From the NCBI GenBank assembly GCA_022315425.1, contig JAIUPT010000033.1, positions 1,488,001 through 1,552,000 on the forward strand: a DNA stretch of 64,000 nt, in the 5' to 3' direction. The notes beneath the pieces were generated by a model, which had not been told where the DNA came from, did no database searches, and saw only the letters and a program-made list of their open reading frames with translations. This document shows positions 23,416 through 35,577 of this stretch, one piece after another (position 1 is the stretch's first letter; each line of letters opens with the position of its first letter). This stretch comes from Pseudevernia furfuracea (lineage: Eukaryota > Ascomycota > Lecanoromycetes > Lecanorales > Parmeliaceae). The position numbers and the translations under genes are program-made.

Positions 23416-24283
23416 GACAGGCCTGACAGGCCGGACTAGCAAGCGAAGCCGTTCAAACGCTTCCTTCCACTACCCGCGGAGATTGTGTGAGTATCTACGA
23501 ATATATTCTTAGCGAAGATGAACAAGTCTCTGTCTACTATGAGCGCCAAGGTCTAGTTCAGAACATAGGACTCTTCGAAGTCTGCCGCCTGGTCAACAAA
23601 GAAGGGGATCACTTTTCGCTTCCACTACAACGAACCATTTTCAAAGTGGCTTGCTTGAATAGACGTAGACCTTCGAGGTCCGATTCGCCGTATCGGTTGC
23701 TGTAGCTGACAGACGTTTGAGACATATACTCATTGCATTGGCTAGATGCATGGATCTGAAGATACTGGAGTTGGGCATGAGCACTCATGCAGTGTGAGAC
23801 TGAAAGAGATACGGTTCTCCTTTGCAGCTTTATACCGACTGGTCGTGGCTTCACGGCCCCGCTTCTGACGACTTGAAGAAGTGTGATTAGGGTGAGATTG
23901 TGCCTGCGGTGGAAGCAATGCTGGAGCAGTTGATGACGCCTTATCCGGCAGGTTGTAGCGGTGATGCAAGACAGAAGAAGGCTGATATTACGGTTGTGGT
24001 TAGGTCAAGTTGGGTTTGGCGGGCGAGGATGGAGCTTGACTGGGGAAGGGAGACGAGGCATTGGTGGTGCAGAGAGGGGGAAGATTGGAGGATTGAGAGA
24101 GTTGCAGTTGCAGCTTTGCGTCGGTGGAAACTGACAGTGATGAAGGACCATTTGTTCACGCTTCCCGAGACAAAGGCTTTTGACTTTCTGCATGAGTTCT
24201 CCATGGCTGAAAGCAGAATGGCTGTAGATCGTCGGACGGATCACTACTTGTTGGATCCAGAGCATGATGTGGCTAGGTAGACG
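23416..24283 (+). pseudogene. Relic of a fungal 2EXR-like (LPxEI...YEYxL) gene
   Basis: Pieces in different frames read like one decayed protein. They are KPFKRFLPLPAEIV, then after a frame change YEYILSEDEQVSVYYER and NIGLFEVCRLVNKEG, then after another change FRFHYNEPFSKWL. Further on, an open segment from 23900 ends the series (VVRSSWVWRARMELDW, AALRRWKLTVMKDHLF). The LPAEI plus CRxxxKE arrangement matches the N-terminal motif of the large 2EXR-type family of filamentous fungi. The second half may belong to the same gene or may be chance. At least two frameshifts and several stops are needed. Confidence 0.35.
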
Positions 24284-24569
24284 ATTGGGCGGATCAGTTG
24301 ACATCCCGTTGCCGGAAAGGCTGTGGATGCCATAGAAATCCTGGCCTTATGGAGCTTGATGATTTGATTTATAGGTATGATTGCTCGGTTGCAATAATTG
24401 AAGGCTGAGACGGATGGTACGTTCATTTGCAGGTTGTTGGTGCGGCGGAAGCTCAAGTTGCGCACATAGTATCCGATGTGGCCTGCCGAGAGCAATATCG
24501 TCGCTGAGTCTTGGGTTCGAGTGACAGAGGTATGAAGCAGCCAAGTGTTGGTGTAGAGAGCTGTCGATT

Positions 24570-25173
24570 TCATGCCCTTTCTCCCGAGCCCTCCATGACC
24601 GCCTTAGCCACTTCCCAACTTTTGGGGTCCTCATTCAAATCCCTCCAGATGTGGCCAGCTGATGGAGCAGCCCGGACACTTCTGTATATCGTCCCTCGAG
24701 GTGATGGCTCATGCTTCTTTGTACCATGCTCCTCATTTGTTTTAGTCATTAGCATACCCCCGTCAGTAGATGTAGTCGAGGGAGGGGTGGGGCTGAAGTT
24801 GGTTCGGCCTGACTGGGGCGTGAGCGTGAAGACGTCTACGACGTCACTACATTGGACATCAGTTATTGCTGACGGGAAGAATGTTGAGATCTGAAGGCTT
24901 ACTCGGACATATCGTGACAGATCACTTCCAGCGCTTCCCTCTCTCGTCGAAGTGATTCCGGATCTGGCTGGTGATACTGCGCTCGATGCTGAGTCTGGCC
25001 AGCTCCTCCGTACTGTGAGCGGTAAGGATCGTCGTACAGTAGACGAGATGTCTCGGGGTTCTAAGCGCGCAAGGGATCAATACTAGTGGAATCAAGGAGC
25101 GAATGAAGGACTTGCATACCTCGACTCCTCGATTCCGCCGGCCGAGGCCAAGACAGGAGGAACAAGCTCCCAT
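24570..25173 (-). CDS. LAMTOR1/Ego1 (Meh1)-like lysosomal adaptor
   Basis: Three exons (25173-25120, 25060-24903, 24846-24570) join in phase to 162 aa. The start MGACSSCLGLGRR is a dual-acylation signal: Gly2 for N-myristoylation, Cys4 and Cys7 for palmitoylation. The second exon carries NPETSRLLYDDPYRSQYG and the conserved helix RREREALEVICHDMS. The third begins DDVVDVFTLTP, corresponding to the LIDIF-type segment of the family. In yeast and animals this protein anchors the EGO/Ragulator complex to the vacuole for TORC1 signalling. The C-terminal ~90 residues are less conserved and end EGSGERA. No exon is long enough to stand out on its own. Confidence 0.8.
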
Positions 25174-25816
25174 GGAATGTAGTGGAGTGGTTTGTCGGAG
25201 CGAGGAGGTTGTGGGGCGGAGCGAGGGAGATTGGAGGTAGGGCTGGAGACCCCTAGCGCCATAAATCTGCCAGATGCTGCGATTTCACCACTACGACATT
25301 TATCTTTTGTTCCTCTTTCCAACAACCACGTCAAAACGTCGTATGCAACTTCCAAAAAGGATTCCAACAAGGAAGCCTCACTGTGGATTCACGGTGGAGG
25401 TAAATAAATGCGATGCCTTTGCAAGTTTGCGTCCCCCTGTTGCTCCTTGCTTTCGACCAATTAGAAGAGCAAGACCTGTCTCGGTGTATGTCCATTGTGA
25501 AAAACTTATCGGTCTAAGTATGTGGCACAGCTGCCCTTACGCTTCTGTGGCTTTACCAATAATTCGTACATTCTTCGATCATAGCCCCTTGAGCATGTAC
25601 CATTCCACTCGCACCTGATGACGATCGAGACTTGAATCATGGGAGTATGCTCGTCTTCCCCTGCAAGGAATTGGAGCTGTTGTCCCTGCCTTCTTCGGGT
25701 TTTCTCTATAAAGTAATGCTTCTGCTCTTACGGCACCGCCTTTTCTACTCATCACACTCGCTTTTGGTTTTGACTGCTATTCATTCTTTAAGCATAGTGG
25801 TACGAATCTTTCAAAG

Positions 25817-28249
25817 ATGCATTCGTCTTCGTTATTGGGCCCCATTGTCCTTGTCATGTATTTCCTTTGCGGCGCAGCCCTGAGTTATCGACTTCCAGTG
25901 GACGAGGTCTTCAGGAAAGAGCTCGAAAAGAAGGCGCAAGACCTCGGACCGAGGGACCTCGTCTGTAACCAAGATGACACTCTAGACTCTTTCCAGCAGT
26001 ATTCGGAGGACTCCGTTCCTTTCTGCAGTACTTACCTAAGCATTGGAACTTCGACTAGCATAGTACCAACGACTGGCAGAAGGTCCGCATGCCCCTCCCC
26101 GATCTCTATGGCAAAGTTTGACTAGTGATTCAGCACCGTAACAACGACTACGACAGTCACCACTGGGGAAACTGTCGACGCTACAACAGTTGCAACGGGA
26201 ACAACGACAGTCACAATCACAGCTGGCCCAGTGGCCAAGCGACAACAATTCATTACTCCCGCTTCGATAATCATCGAGGCGTGTACACTGAGCCCACAAA
26301 ACCAGTCACTCATCTCAATGGTCTCTAGTGCTTGCTCATGTCTTATGATCACTCCAAGTGTTTTTGACCAACCGTCCACTGTGACATCTGTAAGAAGCCC
26401 ACTGAGTATTTTCTGCCGCCAAACACTGATACTCGTACATCAGACTAGGACTATAACTGCGGTCGACTACGCAGAGCACACGCTTTCTGGCACAGCTTTT
26501 GGCGGAACTACGACGACAGTGACCGTGCTGGCTTCGCCAGCGAATGCCACTACTATATCAGCCTCAAGCGGCACTGCCCCCACAAGCACCAACGTTCCAT
26601 TGTCCCCTAGCAACACGGCCACGAGTCCCTCCCCTTCAAGAAGCGCGGTCCTTAGTGCCTCTTCCGGTTCTCCTTCTACCTCGGGAACTGCTGTTTCTTC
26701 GGGTCCTCCTGTGGTCTCCGTTAATTCTACAGCTTCTGCCTCTAGCATCCCCTCTGCTAATATTACTCCAAGCGCTACAGCAGTCGTTTCAAGCTCTGCT
26801 TCAAATGCACCTGGTGGATCATCAAACTCGACACTATCCGCCGCTACCGGTTCCCCAGTTTTTTCTATTAGTGGACCGCCAAGATCGGCACCAGCCATTT
26901 CTAGCTCCCCATCGGCGGTTCTTATCGGATCTGCCAACTCCACTATACCTACGTCTGGGGTTCATTCAAGTATTCCTGCAGGGCCGTCAGTCTCTCCCTC
27001 AGGCATTCCCACTGGATCTTCGAACATCACCACACCTGTTTCGACCTCAACAGGGTCAATAAGCTCTAGCCTGCTACCTTCACTTGGAGGTCTATGCCCG
27101 TTTGAGAACGGTACAGACTACACTACTCATGGCCAGACATTTCTGATTTATTGCTACATCAACTTCCCTGGCCCGTCTACTCAAGGTCTAGACGAACCTG
27201 ACTTGTACGCTTGTATCAGCGAATGCGCTGTTGTCAATCTCGGCTTCTCCCAGAACAGTTGCTGGGCGGCATCCTATTTTCCGAATACCCTCGACGACCA
27301 GAACTGCTTCTTCAGAAACAAGGAAGATAGCCAAAGTCCTTATACTGACTACTTGACAATAAGTGCTGTCCTGATCAGCGGGTTACCAAACATGACGACA
27401 AATGCCACATCAGGCGTTAGTCCTAGAATCAGTCCCTCTGGGAGCATGTCAGTCTCCACAAACAACACTGTCACCCCTACCTTACTCCCGAGCGCCAACA
27501 CCACTTCGCATCCTTCCGCTAGATCGTCTGTATCTATGTGAGTCAGTGCCGCCCATTTATATTTATGTGCTGACCATAGTCATAGTGTTGCATCTTCCGC
27601 TTCGGCTGTAATTCCGACAATGTCTGCCAACAGCTCTTCTCCCTCATCGGGACTACCCAAAATCTCGTCTAATAGTACCTCGTCTAGTGGGTCACCTTCG
27701 TCTGGACTTCCTAAAATCTCTTCGAACAGCACGGCTGTAGGTACACCTTCCGGATCAGCCGCATCTTCACGCTCAGGACCATCCGGGTTCCCGAGCGCCA
27801 GTGCCAATGTCACATCCGCACCATCTGTATCATCCGGGTTTCCGTCTATATCTATCAATATCTCTTCGTCTCACTCATTACTCATCCCCGTTGCGTCTGA
27901 CAATCAGACCACCGGTTTGCCTACTTCGATCAATCACAATTCTTCCACCCCATCAGGTTTCCCAACGATATCGTCAAACTTCACCACAGCCCCCTTTAGC
28001 CAGCCCACTAATCCGCTGAGCCGGAACGCTAGTTTTATAACTGCGCCCCAGAATTGTACTGGTTGCAGTCAAACCGTAAGTGGAGACCAGCACTCCACCA
28101 GTTTGAGGTCTCTGCTCATTGATGTCGTTCCTTAGATGACCACAACCACCATCACAGAATTTTCTACGATTACCATTGTGGAGACTCACTTTCTTGGAAA
28201 CCATATAGCAAGGTCACCTCTAACAAGTGCTCCGCTTTTGGGGAAGTGA
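25817..28249 (+). CDS. Secreted Ser/Thr-rich mucin-like surface protein with internal apple-like cysteine domain
   Basis: Exons 25817-26082, 26134-27537, 27586-28075 and 28136-28249 join in phase to 757 aa. The first intron uses a weak GTCCGC donor; the others use GTGAGT and GTAAGT. Residues 1-23 form a signal peptide. A Thr-rich segment (TVTTTTTVTTGETVDATT), then a very long Ser/Thr/Pro/Ala-rich, N-glycosylation-dense stalk, surround a cysteine domain at ~430-525 (GGLCPFENGTDY, ISECAVVNLGFSQNSCW). This domain resembles the PAN/apple-type modules of fungal cell-wall proteins. After it come repeats of SGLPKISSNSTSSSG type, the cysteine pair NCTGCSQT and a second Thr cluster (TTTTITEFSTITIVE). 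No GPI signal is evident. Adhesion or wall function is an inference. Confidence 0.8.
27628..27745 (+). repeat. Internal tandem repeat in the mucin-like gene
   Basis: The sequence encoding SSPSSGLPKISSNSTSS is duplicated with few changes (two copies ~60-75 nt apart). Looser SGFPSxSxN units follow as far as ~27990. Confidence 0.6.
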
Positions 28250-29213
28250 GCGCTAGTCGCCTAGCTGGCATGCGGTCTAACGATCTCTGTGATCGAATGG
28301 GTGGCTATATAATAGCGGCAATTCTTTTGGCCTTGATTGGAAAATGGGAGGAAGGTTAATCAGCATGGCTTATCTCTTGCTTTATTTGACGCTCATTACG
28401 ATAGACATGTTGGCACTTTAGGTTTGTATCACAGAGTATCAATAGAAAGCCTTTTTTTACAAGGGTATGCCACTGTTGTCTAGACCGTCGTTGCCGCTCC
28501 GTTGCTCGAAAATGGAAGCCACGGCAGCCCTATGAGCAAGCGAGTCTCCGCGTGAAGCAGTTCGGCGACAACAGGAGATTGTCAAGCCAGTCGATCCGAT
28601 ACTAGGTGGTTTTGGAGTGTGAGTAAGGGTGTAAGTAAGCAAGGCATGTCTGGGGCAGATGTGCTATGTTAGAAGTTGTTACTAAGACCTCGAGTTGACG
28701 TTTAAAATCGGGAGGAAGGAGGGAGACATAAAAGGCGACCCTACGAGCCCGACAACGTATCACGCTAGCGCGTTCGGGTTAAGATGCAATGAAATTAGCC
28801 CGAAGGGCACCTATAATTACTCCTCATAATGGCAGAACAGAACTGCTTTTTTCCTCGCTTCTGCCTCAGGTAGCCGGAAGTGACCTGGTGACTGCGTTAA
28901 TCTGAGTGGCATTCTTTGAGCCTTTTTTTCTTTTCTTTTTTTCTTTTGAGCACGACCGACGCGCAGCACCGCACAGAGGACCCTGAATTGGCTCAAACTG
29001 GCTTGGGAACATGCACGCAAGCGGTATTACTAATGTATTTGGGAAGGCCACTCATGGAGCCAAGCCTGCTGGCGAGCTCTTGTCTAGAGCAAGACTTATA
29101 TAATAACATTTTCTTGTCAGCCTTGCCCCTACCACAATAGCCATCGTCAGATTACAACATCTTGCCTTAATCTTGCGTTCTAAGGAAAAGTAATTATAAA
29201 TACCCGGCAGAGG
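28250..29213. other. Intergenic
   Basis: Nothing coding was recognised. A pyrimidine-rich tract (28921-28948) lies in it. Confidence 0.4.
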
Positions 29214-30608
29214 ATGAGGACTGGGCCGTTCAAAGTTGCTGTTTTAGGGGATGGGGGAGTTGGGAAGACCGCAAGTATGATTGTTCGCTCTTTCGAATGT
29301 ATTACATGGGTGAACTCAGGATCCCCATAGTTTTGTCTCAATCATTTTGCCGAGACATATGATCCTACGATCGAAGACTCCTATACGAAACAACTCGTTG
29401 TAGACCAAAAGCTGCGTACAATCCATGTCTTAGATACTGCCGGCCAAGAAGAGTATACTGCGCTGAGAGATCGGTGGATAAGAGAAAGCGAAGCATTCTT
29501 ACTGGTTTACAGTGTTTGTTCACGCTCGTCATTTAACCGAATGCCACTGTTCCATCGCCAGGTGCGTGGTGTCCATGACCTGCAGGAAGCTGGGCAAACC
29601 CCCATATGCCTTGTTGGCAACAAGAGTGACAGAGTAACAGAACCGGAAGTAACAGTAGCAGAAGGCATAGATGCAGCGACGGAGCTCGACTGAGATTTTG
29701 CTGAACCCTCGGCCAAGAACAATATGAATATCCAGAAGGTCTTTTTTAGTACTGGTCGCAGACTCCAGATCGTTCGGCTCCAGATGGCCGAATCTGCGAA
29801 GGTTTCCACGCACGGTGGGCATGGTGGTATGAGCTCCATCCTCCGGCTCTTCAGGCGTCAAACGTCACCTGTGGATCTCAACAGAGGAGGAAATATGGTT
29901 GTTTTGACGGCTCTAAACCGTTTTCTTATTGACGCCTCACCAAACAATGATGAGCGGGCTGTCAAAAGCCTCATCGGTAGAGGTGCAGATCCAGATGGGC
30001 AGCCTCGACCCAATGGTAGTGCGATTCATGCTGCTGCAGCTTTTGGACACTCTAAAATTGTCAACATACTCCTGAAGAAGGGGTTTGCAATCGATGCAAA
30101 GGACTCTCGGGGAAAAAAGCCACTCCAAGCCGCCGCTGTAGAACGTCACTCTGCTGTCGTGAGACTACTACTACACGAATGCGCGCTTATCAATGAGACG
30201 AACTAACTGCACGGGACTGCACTCTCCGCAGCCGTATCCAGAGCCAAATTGAATGTCATTCAAATTTTATTAAGGAAAGACACTAATGCAAACATTTAAG
30301 GAGGGCCATACGGCAGCGCGCTCCAGGCCGCCGCCGTGATTAGAAATACCAAGGTGGCTGAACTCTTACTAAATACCGGCGCGAAAAGCAACGCAAGAGG
30401 GAAAGGGGACTGTACAGCACTCCAAGTAGCATCGTTGGCAGGCAATGCTGAGACAGTAAGGTTGCTGCTGATAATAGAAGCCGAGATCGATGCCTCACGC
30501 GGCAAACATGGCAGTGTCTTGCAGGCTGCCAACGATCGTGAGCCTTTTCAAGTGGTCAAAGTACTGTTAGACTTCAGAGCCTCTATCGCAGCTCGCCACA
30601 GACTGTGA
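29214..30608 (+). pseudogene. Ras-family GTPase fused to ankyrin repeats, disrupted
   Basis: The start MRTGPFKVAVLGDGGVGKTA contains a P-loop (GDGGVGKT). An intron-like GTATGA...CATAG (29275-29330) follows, then switch/effector and G-box motifs: AETYDPTIEDSY, DTAGQEEYTALRD (DTAGQ), GNKSD (NKxD) and EPSAK (SAK). The frame continues without a gap into ankyrin repeats (GSAIHAAAAFGHSKIVNIL, ALQVASLAGNAETVRLLL). Lesions: the first splice is one nucleotide out of phase and a TIQL-like stretch is missing; TGA at 29691 where Ras proteins carry Cys; TAA at 30204; and two compensating frame changes around 30240 and 30297. The TAA fits CAA-to-TAA, as RIP would make. A Ras-ankyrin fusion is an unusual architecture, but this copy cannot be translated intact. 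Confidence 0.7.
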
Positions 30609-30849
30609 GTACCGGCATGCAAGCTTCTCAAGCTCACGATGACGCTGTACAACCGGTTGCACCTAAAATCCCTATATTGGGCCAGGCTATGTCGATCACG
30701 CCGCACACTTCATGATAATCGGCTGAAGTCGAAGGATCTACCCTCCACTTCATGTGTTCCGAGTCTGCGGGTACTAGTACCGCCCAGCGACCCGCTATCA
30801 GCAATCTGGGGTTCTCCACTGTAATCGGCCCCGTTAGAGCCAACGTTGA

Positions 30850-31240
30850 GTGAGTACGCCTGCACGAAATGCAGGTGCCGGATGGCTAATCAGTCTTTAT
30901 GACATGGTGTTCGTTCATGGGCTTCAAGGCCATCCAGAAAAAACATGGACATTTTTTCCGTCTGCTGCAGCCACTTCGAGCAAGAGATCCTTCCTTTCAT
31001 CTTCAGCAAGTCTCCACGACGAACCCCGTCAAAGCTCGGTGGTTCGGCTGGATGATCTCCTGTCTATCAATGCTAGTATCTCGCATGCGCGTCTCTTGAA
31101 GTGGGGCTATGACACCCAAGTGCTCAATTTTTTTTGAAGCTAGCAAACAGAAAAACATATCGAGACATGGAAACGATCTAATGATAGCCTTGCAGCAAGA
31201 ACGCAAGGGCGATGTGCGTCTCTCATCATATTCATGGTAG
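30850..31240 (+). pseudogene. Truncated SERAC1/alpha-beta-hydrolase domain fragment
   Basis: The open frame carries MVFVHGLQGHPEKTWTFF, the start of the serine-hydrolase domain that precedes NACHT/NB-ARC and ankyrin or TPR repeats in many fungal NLR-like proteins. It is followed by LLKWGYDTQVLNF, then in another frame NISRHGNDLMIALQQERK, where such proteins have ISxHGxxLLxxLxxER. The catalytic Ser region is missing. It lies 240 bp after the Ras-ankyrin relic on the same strand and could be part of the same rearranged locus. Confidence 0.6.
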
Positions 31241-34175
31241 CGATGAGTGTCCTCAATCTCTTCCCACATGACGAATGGACCGATTCGGTAATCATGAGGC
31301 TATACAGAACTTGTAGATAGTTGATTGGGCCGTCCCAACGCCGGGATCTTGAGCCAACAGAGGCCTGAGCAGGCGTGTTCTCGTACCCTAGCGCTAGAAA
31401 ACTCCTATGCTTGTAGAAGCACGGACCAGACCTGGAGTGAAAATCAAGCTATATACATGTAACAGGCGTGGGCGGGCGGGACGAAAGAATCCTATTACCC
31501 TGAAAGAGATAAATTCGAATGAAGAGACAAACGCTGGTGGAAGGCAGCTACTTAGGCTGCTCCCAAATGACACGCATCCCCTGCAAAGGACACGTCTACC
31601 AAATCCATGAATAGCATCAAAAGCCCGCCAGGCGATATGCGATATTAAGGCCCACTAACCCCTGTCAAGCAGAGCCGAACTTATTGTGACAAATCGCTAG
31701 CGTTCTCCTCCTATTGTTTCCATAGCACGTAGCCTAGGGGGGGTTTTAGTCAAAGTAGTAAGCTCAATAAGCACAACTCGGATCTTGTATCTAACCATAT
31801 CGTGGAGCGGAGTCTGGCCTTTGTATTCATGACCCAACGGTGACAACTTTGTCCACTAGGTCGTCCCTTATGATTTCGCTCAAGTCGGCCAAGCTCGGCA
31901 CGAGGTCTTCAGCCTGTCAACTCCAGCTTGCAAGTCACTTTCTCTCGAATGATACCTGGCGGGGAGCACGTGGAGGCGTAGGATTGTGATATTGTCATGG
32001 GGTTCATAGGTGACGGATGGACTGCCGGCTCGGAAACATGTTTGTCCTATTTATCGACACAAGTGACGCCGTTCACCATCACTGCTCGCCTCCATAGCAG
32101 AATCCTGGGAACGGTGCAACAAGGTTCTTTAATCGTTATTCTTGAGCGGTTCCTTTCCTCTGCCCTGCATCACTATCATTGTTAGCTAAAACGAGACAAG
32201 CTAGGAATCGAGTCCTTACCGCCACTGCTCTACCAACCCTTCGCTATGTCGTCCTTGAAAATTCACCGTCAAATTTGTACCATAGAAAGTATCAACAAAT
32301 CTAGATAGAATAATGGTTATATTATTGGGCGAAATGCGGCAGGCAGTATCAACTTCATCGTTGCTAGTCGTAGAAAGCAGCATAGACAGCCAAGGATTAT
32401 TGGTCGAGAGTTCACTAAGCAGGGTACCGTCGGAGAGCTTTATAGTGGCAGTGACGTAGCTTTCATGCCAGCTAGTTGTTGTTCTTTTGACATACCATCA
32501 AAAACCCACGAGCTGTACTCGTATTTTGAAATACGGGATCACCATTTTGATAATTTCGGTCTGCCTCTCGCAATCGCTGAATCAAGCCTACCGTATGTTA
32601 ATGGGAAAGCTGAATAGCGAAAGCGAGCAGCTAGGGAATAGCAAGCGGCTGAGAGGGAGCATGAGTGTGATGAATGTGGGAGATCTCCAACCTCCTACCT
32701 GCCTTGTCTCACAATTTACTTAGGTATTGCCAAAAGGATGCCAAAGCTTGGCATCGCAATCTACCCTACTGTAACCGCGCTAGTCCCAAGCTAATCGACC
32801 ACAGACTAACGTGATAGATTCTACGGACCGCCTTTTGTTTTCTTAATGTTCACGGTAACAACTTTTAATATAGTGGGACAGGCTACGCAGCGGAACTAGG
32901 GCTGGTGGGCTAAAGACTTCTATTGACTACCTTAATTATATTGACTATTCTGACTACTCTCTGAAGCACATAAGGAAAAAACCATGGAGAGTGGCCATGG
33001 ACCGGCTATATACCTATAGACGAGAGTGCCCGGAAGATGCCCCCCTGATTCCATCTGATTCCAGTGGCAATTGCATATAAGCGACGGTGGACCCACCGGT
33101 GCAATTTCCGACATCACTTGCCGAAAATCAAGCGAGGCAATTACCTTTCCTCGCACTCCGTATATAATGGGGGTTATTGAGATCTTTACAGACATTTCCT
33201 AAAGGAAACATGCCTGGATACTAGGTGGCTCAGTGTGGTGGGGGACAAGATGCCAAGCTTTGATATCCTTTTTGCAACGCCTAAATCGTGAGGCCGCCTC
33301 CAACAAAGCTCGGATTTTCTCCTTCCCCTATGCAAAAAGACGAGAAGGCATTCCCATACCGTTGAGATGAATTGTCAGTGTGTCAAAACAGCTTACTCTT
33401 AGGATTACTCTCGACAAATCAATCAGTTGTTATGTGACGAGTGATGCGCTGTCATCTCATGTCAATACGCCAGACAATTGTCTCTGTGGTGCGCATCTAT
33501 CCCTCATTTGGAGCAGGGTTTGTCCCCCCTATTACTTTCTTCCCCTTCCTTTCCAATTCTCATTTTCTGCTATTGAAAGCGTCCTTCTCCGAGCCTGCCA
33601 AAAGACAATACCGCATCATAATTTTACATATCACAAGGAAAGAGTCCCATCTATTCCGTAACTCACGCGGGAAGGGACAGTTCTCCGGGCACGAGAAGCT
33701 GCCAGTGATTTGCGACCGCCGTCCATCTACACCACCATTCGCGCTGCTCGTTAAAGTCTATAAACCCTTTTCGCCTTGCTCGCTCTTCTCAGAGATCTCG
33801 TGGGCGTCATTAATACCTAGCTACAATTCCGGAAGTCATCTTTGAAGTGCTGCATCATTCTGGTAAGCATTGATTCGTAGCGATGACACCCATCCCGGAA
33901 AACAACCCACGGATACCGAGACATGCTGGACGGGCACTAAGGAGAAACCACTTGATAAAAAGCAATTCGCAAGCCAACGTTGACCTCTCTGGGCATTGAT
34001 GATACGCGGACTGCCAGCAGCGACGATTGGGCGCTCCACAATTCGCCCAAAGTCGCAATCCCAGACACGCAGCAAATAGAGATGATGAAAAGTAGTAACG
34101 ACGGTCTATGGAGCTATGTGCTAATAAGGCTAGCGAGACACATTCTAATTTCCTATACCGAGCCCTCTATCCCTC
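31241..34175. other. Gene-poor, partly decayed sequence
   Basis: Mostly short frames. One segment at ~32499-32720 reads like an old coding relic in one frame (includes LYSYFEIRDHHFDNFGLPL) with TAG stops in it; I cannot name it. No intact gene is supported in these ~2.9 kb. Confidence 0.4.
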
Positions 34176-35010
34176 TTACTTCACGCTCAAACATCCCTCT
34201 ATAACCCCGACGAGGCCTTCCTTCTTCGACAAAAACGGACAATGTCCCGCGTTTATGCGTTCCACCCTCCATTTATCCGTCTTCACCTTTGGCAACATCA
34301 TCCCTTCCAACATGCCAACAGCCGGGTCTTCGGTGCAAAGGAGATATGTGATCGGAACATCAAGGCCGTAGCAAGTGTTACTCACCGGCATAGTGGACGG
34401 AATAGCGGACTGCGGAAGCAAAAGAGAGGTCCAGTGATCTGCATCTTGGGCTGAGAGGTCACTGTAGAAGATGGCAGAAATGTTCACGGGACGGAGGACA
34501 GTGCCCTGATGTTATTGGATATTCCAGTTAGCTGACTAGCGCGATGAAGCTGGCAGAGGAAAAAGGGTCCCGAGAAAAGGGGCAAGTAAGACTCACCTCG
34601 GCCTCCGCCCAAGGCGGCAATCCTCCGCCCAGAGCATCCACAAGCGCTTGTCCCTCCTCTACAAGCAAAGCCGCGATAAACAGCACATGTATAACACCAC
34701 CCTTCTTCTCCTCGTTGGCTCGCTTGCTCTTCTCCAATCCCTTCACAGTCTGACTTGCCGGCACCCCACCGTACGAATGTGCCGCCACTACGACATCTTT
34801 GCCCTCCTCTTCAATTAGCTTCTCTAATACAGAGCGAATGGCGTGTATGTCGTCGGTGAGGGTCGCGGTCGCGGCTTGGGCACCGATGCTGGGGAGGGAG
34901 ACGGTGGTGCTGGGATAGGAGGATTTTTGGAGGAGCTCCGTGAGTGGAGCGAAGTGTTTGGGTATGTGAAAGGCGCCGGGGACGAATACGATAGTTGGTT
35001 TGGAAGACAT
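34176..35010 (-). CDS. Alpha/beta hydrolase (247 aa)
   Basis: Exons 35010-34597 and 34505-34176 join in phase. The start MSSKPTIVFVPGAFHIPKHF is the first beta strand and oxyanion region (HG/PG motif). The nucleophile elbow is VVAAHSYGGVPA (Ser in A-H-S-Y-G). The C-terminal His is in INAGHCPFLSKKEGL, preceded by PITYLLCTEDPAV, which may carry the acid. The fold and Ser/His positions match small esterase-type AB-hydrolase-1 proteins common near fungal metabolic genes. The substrate is unknown. It is 567 bp downstream of the methyltransferase on the same strand. Confidence 0.85.
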
Positions 35011-35577
35011 ATTGGGAAGGCAACTGGTCTGAAAGGCTGAGATGGGAGTCGTCGTGAATGGTCGAGGAAGAGACTGGGATACGATGTGCGTACTCCCTAC
35101 ACGTCTGTCAGGGACTCAATAATTTGTGTGATAACTCTGTATTGGTAGTACGATGAGAGTACTATCGATATATGAAGAGCAATTACAATGATGGGTTTCA
35201 CTGTGAAGAAGAACCAGGGGGGAACACATGAGACGTCATATCAAGGTACCTTACTGGTAAAACGGATCATATTTCTGGGTCGGACCCATTTTTCAGAGAC
35301 CTCTCTGTAAAGGATTACGCAAGCGTCAGTCTACACCGATACAGGTTCTTCTCTGCAGCCAGCTAAGTGATGGATGCCACACGAGGGATAAGGGATGCGA
35401 GGAGCTGAGCAAAAGCGGCAGGATCATTGCATCGATCCCAAATGAGGAAAGACCTGCAAATCCCAAAAAGATCGGATACCAGCACTTAGTTGCAGTGGTA
35501 TTAGGTATTGAAACAAATTACATCCACATACGACGCATGTAAAATATACATTCTGTTTTCATAGGCATGACGCATAT
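35011..35577. other. Intergenic, same-strand
   Basis: Promoter of the hydrolase and 3' region of the methyltransferase. Nothing else is supported. Confidence 0.4.

Noticed and set aside
23900..24280. Independent 126-codon gene on the plus strand
   Set aside because: It starts within a decayed region and has a skewed Trp/Arg composition; read more simply as part of the 2EXR-like relic or chance.
29275..29330. The GTATGA...CATAG segment as a functional intron of the Ras-ankyrin gene
   Set aside because: Splice signals are good, but the join is one nucleotide out of phase and residues after the P-loop are missing, so it supports the pseudogene call.
32180..32240. tRNA-like sequence on the minus strand (A-box-like TGGTAGAGCAG and B-box-like GACTCGATTCC)
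   Set aside because: No room for an anticodon arm between the two boxes, and the acceptor ends pair only partly. At best a degenerate Pol III promoter or tRNA relic.
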